From the NCBI RefSeq assembly GCF_013359905.1, contig NZ_JABMCC010000121.1, positions 992,001-1,056,000 on the forward strand: 64,000 bases of DNA, in the 5' to 3' direction. The position numbers and the translations under genes are program-made. Below are positions 59,949 to 64,000 of the stretch, piece after piece. Below the pieces are notes generated by a model. That model did no database searches. It saw nothing but the letters and a program-made list of their open reading frames with translations, and was not told the origin of the DNA. This stretch comes from Paenibacillus taichungensis (GTDB lineage: Bacteria > Bacillota > Bacilli > Paenibacillales > Paenibacillaceae). Positions within the stretch are counted from its first letter, which is position 1. Each line of letters starts with the position of its first letter.

Positions 59949-61166
59949 TTAGGCTTTAATAGAAGTAACCGCAGTATCTACTGTATCTAAAAGTTCACCA
60001 ATGGTATTCAGATTGCGATTACGCTTGATGAGTGCTTTACCGATTGCCAGCGCTTTGCGCTGAGCACGTTCGCGTTGTGTTGCATCTTCAATCGTATCGA
60101 TATCTGCGACATGCGCAAGTCCGACAATACGGCGGACCATTTTCGCGCCCGCAAAGCCAGCAGAATCTCTGAATAATTGTTGTACATAAAGATCTTCGTA
60201 TCCAGGCGCCTTAGCCATAGGATCAACCAGATCTGAAGCCCACAGGCTGCGGAAACGTGATTCGAATTCAGTCCATACGTCACGAACCATATCCAACAAT
60301 ATCGTTTCACGCTCATGAAGAGCCGTCTGATCCTGGATTCGACCTGGCAGCGAGGCGTAGTGGAGTAGCAGATTGGCAAGCACGGCTCCTACATCAAATC
60401 CCATTGGACCGAAATAGGCAAATTCGGGATCAATGACTTTCGTGGATTCAGCTGTGACAAAAATACTGCCTGTGTGTAAATCACCATGAAGTAGAGCTTG
60501 ACCATGGGTGAGAAATTTCTCGCGCAGCAAAGCCACTTCAAGATGGAGTTCTCCATCTGTACGAAGTGCTTCCGCTTCGTCTTCAATGGCAGCCTCATAA
60601 TTATTTTTCTCCGCAATGCGATAGGGTTCATCAAAGATCAGATCTTCGGTTATTTTACATTGATCCGGATTGACGAATCTTCCCTGTTTTTCTTTCTTCA
60701 GCTGCTGGTTCATACCAAGATCTGAAGTGAAAAACAGCGTTCTTGCCATGAACTCCCCGATATGTTGTGCAAAAAGAGGATATGTTCCGCCATCGATGAG
60801 GCCTTTACGCATAATCACATGATCGCTCAAGTCTTCCATCACGGTTAAGGCGAGATCATCATCATAATGGTACACTTCCGGTACCATTCCCGGACATAGA
60901 CGATACTCTTCCTGTAGAATTTCCCGTTCAATTCTGGCACGCACCAGAGACAATGGCCATGATTCTCCGACCACTTTCGCATAAGGAAGAGCTTGTTTGA
61001 TAATGATACTTTTATCGGAGTTCTGATCCGTGATATGGAAGACCAAATTCAGATTGCCGTCACCGATCTCACGACATTCCAGATTCGCATCTGCCGCAAA
61101 CGTACCCGGTAAAGTTTTGGCCAGTTCGATTGCATCCTGGGGTGTAAAAGGGTGATATTGGGACAA
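59949..61166 (-). CDS. mtnK: 5-methylthioribose kinase
   Basis: MtnK phosphorylates methylthioribose to its 1-phosphate in methionine salvage. The protein has about 405 residues with the aminoglycoside-phosphotransferase-type fold. It shows IGDGNLNLVFHI (nucleotide loop), LLHGDLHTGSIFV (catalytic Asp near 229) and VIDPEFAYFGPMGFD (metal-binding DPE). The TTG at 61166 is preferred because GGAGGTG sits six bases upstream. An ATG at 61181 would place the ribosome site inside the gene. In Bacillus mtnK has a SAM riboswitch, but none is recognisable here. Confidence 0.95.
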   Translation of the reverse strand: MSQYHPFTPQDAIELAKTLPGTFAADANLECREIGDGNLNLVFHITDQNSDKSIIIKQALPYAKVVGESWPLSLVRARIEREILQEEYRLCPGMVPEVYHYDDDLALTVMEDLSDHVIMRKGLIDGGTYPLFAQHIGEFMARTLFFTSDLGMNQQLKKEKQGRFVNPDQCKITEDLIFDEPYRIAEKNNYEAAIEDEAEALRTDGELHLEVALLREKFLTHGQALLHGDLHTGSIFVTAESTKVIDPEFAYFGPMGFDVGAVLANLLLHYASLPGRIQDQTALHERETILLDMVRDVWTEFESRFRSLWASDLVDPMAKAPGYEDLYVQQLFRDSAGFAGAKMVRRIVGLAHVADIDTIEDATQRERAQRKALAIGKALIKRNRNLNTIGELLDTVDTAVTSIKA

Positions 61167-61287
61167 GAATGCCACCTCCATATATATGAAGAAACAGGAA
61201 AACCCACTTCTTTGCTTGGTATATGTCAGTATATCGGAAATAACTGTGATTTTGTACCCTTTTTTTGAGACAAACTATACCGGTCTT

Positions 61288-61313
61288 GTTTCGAACTTCC
61301 GGTGTACGGGTAA
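61288..61313 (+). promoter_or_regulatory. Possible SigB-like promoter upstream of dps
   Basis: GTTTCG, a 14-base spacer and GGGTAA resemble the general-stress consensus GTTTAA-N12-15-GGGTAT (4 of 6 and 5 of 6). A SigA alternative is TATAGT at about 61420 with a poor -35. The rest of the 299-bp mtnK-dps gap can fold (CACCAC/GTGGTG near 61363-61376), but I recognise no known RNA in it. Confidence 0.35.
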
Positions 61314-61465
61314 AAACAAATAGGCCGGACGGTTGATAGAAATGCCGCCGACAAGGCTCTCCACCACTTGGTGGTGCCGAAATGTTAAATCTCTGTCATT
61401 TACGGCAGGATACCCTGCTTATAGTGAATGTCAGACTAATTTTATAATAAAAGGATGGGATTAAG

Positions 61466-61927
61466 ATGGCTACAAAAAACAAAACAGATCAAGCAAAATC
61501 GGTGGAACAAGTACTTAATCGTCAGGTGGCAAACCTGAACGTCCTGTATGTAAAAATCCATAATTATCACTGGTATGTAAAAGGACCTAACTTTTTCACA
61601 CTGCACGTAAAATTCGAAGAATTCTACAATGAAGTGACTGTACAAATGGATGAAATCGCTGAACGTATTCTAACCCTGAAAGGTAGCCCAGCAGCTACGA
61701 TGAAAGAATATCTTGAGCTGTCCTCCATTCAAGAGGCTGCTGGTGGCGAAGATGCCAACACAATGGTACAGAATCTAATCGAGGATTTTGCTACATTGTC
61801 GAACGAGTACCAGGAAGGTATTGAAGTGGCAGACGCTGCAGAAGACCAACCAACTTCTGATATGCTGACAGGTTTCAAGGCTGATCTGGAGAAACATATG
61901 TGGATGTTGCGCTCTTTCTTGGGCTAA
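61466..61927 (+). CDS. dps: Dps-type iron-storage and DNA-protection protein
   Basis: The 153-residue ferritin-like protein forms dodecamers that oxidise Fe(II) and protect DNA. The Dps ferroxidase ligands are in IHNYHWYVKGPNFFTLH and QMDEIAERILTL. The N-terminal tail is short with few basic residues. The ribosome site is AAAAGGATGGG. It is transcribed divergently from mtnK. Confidence 0.93.
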   Translation: MATKNKTDQAKSVEQVLNRQVANLNVLYVKIHNYHWYVKGPNFFTLHVKFEEFYNEVTVQMDEIAERILTLKGSPAATMKEYLELSSIQEAAGGEDANTMVQNLIEDFATLSNEYQEGIEVADAAEDQPTSDMLTGFKADLEKHMWMLRSFLG

Positions 61928-62053
61928 TTCCATTCTCGTTTACGAGTTCGTTGGCTTATAAACCATAAAGTTACTCTATCCTACCTTTCACGTTGTCAGG
62001 ACAACGCCGAGCGTCTATACTGCTCACAAGACTGACTTGGGGAGGAGCACTTT

Positions 62054-62629
62054 ATGATAGGCACAACGATACCGGCATTAAAAGAATGGGCCTCCGCAAT
62101 CAAAGCGCTGGAAACGGGTCGCCAGACTATGGTAATGCGCAAAGGCGGGATTGTGGAGGAAACCCGACGTTTTGAGTTGAAAAGTCCAGCGTTCTATCTG
62201 TATCCGACTTATGAACATCAGCGTAAAGAACTGATAAAGTCCTCTGATCATTTCTATGTTGAGGAATCATTGGCCGAATGGGTGCCTGAAGCCTCGACGA
62301 TCCGTCTCACAGCATATGCTGAAGTGGCACAGGATTTGGAGATCAAGGATCAGGAGATGCTGGATCGACTTCTAGACTTTCATATGTGGACTGCTGATTT
62401 TGCCGAAGACCGCCTAAAGTGGAAACGCAAAGATCCACTCCACGTATTGATACTCCGAGTGTACCGTTTGAAGGAACCGATGGAAATTCCCGTATTACCT
62501 GAATACAACGGATGCCGTTCTTGGATTTCCATTCCGAATGGTCCGGTGCCGCGCGAAATGACGCCGGTGGTGGACGTTGCGGATTTTGACGAACAGGTAC
62601 AGAAGATTAACGAGACGCTCAAAATGTAA
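62054..62629 (+). CDS. DUF1802 family protein
   Basis: The 191-residue protein matches the DUF1802 pattern: IPALKEWASAIKALETGRQT, MVMRKGGIVEETRRFEL, FYLYPTYEHQRKELIK and YNGCRSWISIP. It seems soluble and has no known activity. GGGGAGGAGC precedes ATG 62054. The gene has its own terminator. Confidence 0.88.
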   Translation: MIGTTIPALKEWASAIKALETGRQTMVMRKGGIVEETRRFELKSPAFYLYPTYEHQRKELIKSSDHFYVEESLAEWVPEASTIRLTAYAEVAQDLEIKDQEMLDRLLDFHMWTADFAEDRLKWKRKDPLHVLILRVYRLKEPMEIPVLPEYNGCRSWISIPNGPVPREMTPVVDVADFDEQVQKINETLKM

Positions 62630-62642
62630 TGTTATTTATCGG

Positions 62643-62676
62643 AAGGACTTGTCCATGATATGGATAGGTCCTTTTT
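62643..62676 (+). terminator. Terminator after the DUF1802 gene
   Basis: AAGGAC (62643-62648) and TTGTCCAT pair with ATGGATAG and GTCCTT (62668-62673); TTTTT follows. Confidence 0.85.
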
Positions 62677-62759
62677 CGATTGAGAGGAGCAGATTGGATA
62701 AAAGGTTGAATTCCTGTGATTTTTCTCACTGTCTATTTATGACGAAGAAGTTTTGTCAT

Positions 62760-62788
62760 TTGATTCAATCTGGCTTTTATTATAGAAT
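62760..62788 (+). promoter_or_regulatory. Upstream promoter of the suf operon (P1)
   Basis: TTGATT at 62760-62765, a 17-base spacer and TAGAAT at 62783-62788. Confidence 0.5.
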
Positions 62789-62837
62789 CAGATAGAATAA
62801 TGTTTCCTGTAAGGGACAAGAGTTCTTAGGAAATGAC

Positions 62838-62866
62838 TTGATAATCATTGAGAATCAGTTTAGAAT
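62838..62866 (+). promoter_or_regulatory. Downstream suf promoter (P2) with Fur-like half site
   Basis: TTGATA at 62838-62843, a 17-base spacer and TAGAAT at 62861-62866. TGATAATCATTGAGA at 62839-62853 overlaps the -35 box. Its first seven bases match the Fur 7-1-7 motif (TGATAAT-N-ATTATCA) perfectly and the second half matches at 4 of 7. P1 and P2 are near copies. Confidence 0.5.
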
Positions 62867-63000
62867 TATTCTAAAGTGATTCTTGCTTTGGAGATTGGAG
62901 TACAGGAGAAATTCAGGGGAAGCCCTGTTCAGATATTAATAGGTGCTTTTTCGTTTTCGACAGTAAACATCAATTTAATCAATGGAGGGAAACAATACAC

Positions 63001-63780
63001 ATGGCTACGAATTTCGTCATTGAAGGTCTGAAAGCGACGATCGAAGGTAAGGAAATCCTGAAAGGCATCAACCTGGAAATGAAAGGTGGAGAAATCCACG
63101 CAATCATGGGTCCTAACGGAACTGGTAAATCAACACTGGCTTCAGCACTTATGGGGCACCCTAAATATGAAGTAACAGACGGTACGATTACACTTGACGG
63201 TGAAGATGTACTGGATATGGCTGTAGACGAGCGTGCTCGTGCTGGTCTGTTCCTGGCTATGCAATACCCGAGTGAAATTGCCGGTGTAACGAATTCCGAC
63301 TTCCTGCGTAGCGCAATCAACGCACGTCGTGGTGAAGGTAACGAGATCTCCCTGATCAAGTTTATTCGCCAAATGGAAGGTAAAATGAAAGAACTTGATA
63401 TGAATCCTGAATTTGCTCACCGTTACCTGAATGAAGGTTTCTCCGGTGGTGAGAAAAAACGGAACGAGATTCTGCAAATGATGCTGCTTGATCCAAAAAT
63501 CGTAGTACTCGATGAAATTGACTCCGGTCTGGATATCGATGCTCTGAAAATTGTGGCAAACGGTGTAAATGCAATGAAGAGCGAAGATCGCGGCTTCCTG
63601 ATCATCACTCACTACCAACGCCTGTTGAACTACATTACGCCTGACTATGTACACGTAATGATGCAAGGTCGTATCGTGAAATCTGGCGGACCTGAACTGG
63701 CTCACCGTCTGGAAGCTGAAGGATATGACTGGGTTAAGGAAGAGCTGGGAATCACAGACGAAACTGTAGGTCAAGCGTAA
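63001..63780 (+). CDS. sufC: Fe-S cluster assembly ATPase SufC
   Basis: This 259-residue ABC-type ATPase works with SufB and SufD in Fe-S cluster assembly on the SufBCD scaffold. It shows Walker A GPNGTGKST near 38-46, signature FSGGEKKRNEI, Walker B VVLDEIDSGLD and H-loop LIITHYQRLL. ATG 63001 follows GGAGGGAAAC. It is the first gene of the operon and 24 bases before sufD. Confidence 0.96.
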   Translation: MATNFVIEGLKATIEGKEILKGINLEMKGGEIHAIMGPNGTGKSTLASALMGHPKYEVTDGTITLDGEDVLDMAVDERARAGLFLAMQYPSEIAGVTNSDFLRSAINARRGEGNEISLIKFIRQMEGKMKELDMNPEFAHRYLNEGFSGGEKKRNEILQMMLLDPKIVVLDEIDSGLDIDALKIVANGVNAMKSEDRGFLIITHYQRLLNYITPDYVHVMMQGRIVKSGGPELAHRLEAEGYDWVKEELGITDETVGQA

Positions 63781-63804
63781 AGACAAAACGGAGGAGGATA
63801 ATCA

Positions 63805-64000
63805 ATGACTACACAAACAATTCTTCCGGTTGAATCTGAAGCGCTTCGCGCCTTGTCGGAAAGCAACAATGAACCCGGCTGGTTGACCGAGCAGCGTCTC
63901 GAAGCCCTTAAGCTAGCAAGTGGGCTTGCGCTTCCTAAACTGGAAAAACAAAAAATCGAACGCTGGAATGTCAGCGAGTACGGCACATACAAAGCTAGTG
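63805..64000 (+). CDS. sufD: Fe-S cluster assembly protein SufD, 3' end outside window
   Basis: Only the first 65 codons are in the window. The ATG is preceded by GGAGGAGG. The N-terminal residues include LPVESEALRALSESNNEPGW and LEKQKIERWNVSEYGTY, the typical start of SufD. It continues the sufC operon; sufS, sufU and sufB are expected beyond the window edge but cannot be seen. Confidence 0.9.
   Translation, partial: MTTQTILPVESEALRALSESNNEPGWLTEQRLEALKLASGLALPKLEKQKIERWNVSEYGTYKAS

Noticed and set aside
61167..61440. SAM (S-box) riboswitch upstream of mtnK
   Set aside because: Searched by eye on the minus strand for the conserved core; only loose likeness (a GGTTG and a CTCCACC element) was found.
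1..64000. CRISPR array, tRNA or rRNA gene, prophage or insertion sequence
   Set aside because: No regularly spaced repeats, no tRNA-like cloverleaf in gaps, no transposase, integrase or phage structural proteins were seen.

Overview
This 64 kb window reads as a chromosomal segment of a Paenibacillus-type, endospore-forming, low-to-moderate GC Firmicute. The evidence is the sporulation-associated genes (prkA, yhbH, spoVR, pdaA), YesM/YesN-type two-component pairs, LplA/B/C-type sugar transporters, sufC followed by sufD, frequent TTG/GTG starts with strong GGAGG ribosome sites, and paeninodin-type lasso peptide genes. No rRNA, tRNA, CRISPR array, insertion sequence or prophage was seen. The window opens inside a sensor kinase gene and closes inside sufD.

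Region 1-8.7 kb is mostly core metabolism: kinase tail, ispH, DAHP synthase, a glutamine synthetase with a perfect GlnR/TnrA-type box upstream, serC, trmL, an AbrB-like regulator with a C-terminal CxxC/CxxC module, then a serine hydrolase and GNAT pair on the minus strand. Region 8.7-20.4 kb is a sugar-utilisation operon: esterase, two permeases, lipoprotein, GH3 glucosidase, GH94 phosphorylase and LacI regulator. The gene set matches the 1,2-beta-oligoglucan (sophoro-oligosaccharide) systems known from Listeria. LacI-type palindromes sit at its promoter and also in the leader of the divergent serine hydrolase gene.

Region 20.4-44.3 kb is mixed. It holds a 34-residue membrane miniprotein, an NAGPA-type phosphodiester glycosidase with a coiled-coil partner, a ComA-like response regulator, an aminotransferase and an azoreductase. 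It also holds a DUF2161 protein, prkA, a short globin-coupled sensor, and LacI + YesN/YesM + orphan binding protein. A MHYT-GGDEF-EAL protein, a toxin-antitoxin pair, yhbH-spoVR and a UMF1-type transporter complete it.

Region 44.3-53.8 kb is the most exciting part: a paeninodin-type lasso peptide cluster. Its gene order is sulfotransferase, cyclase, precursor, HPr-kinase-like kinase, B1, B2, nucleotidyltransferase, ABC exporter. A convergent APS kinase gene lies at its end. The 45-residue precursor predicts a 23-residue core with an Ala1-Asp9 ring and a C-terminal Ser. The sulfotransferase stop overlaps the cyclase start, and the APS kinase could make its PAPS donor, so the cluster may make a phosphorylated and sulfated lasso peptide. 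The operon promoter carries a perfect palindrome in its spacer, and the precursor is followed by two mutually exclusive hairpins.

Region 53.9-64 kb returns to household genes: a zinc-ribbon protein, pdaA, DegV, small membrane proteins, a DUF1805 protein, the methionine-salvage pair mtnK-mtnA, dps, a DUF1802 protein, and sufC-sufD behind two similar promoters, one overlapping a Fur-like half site.
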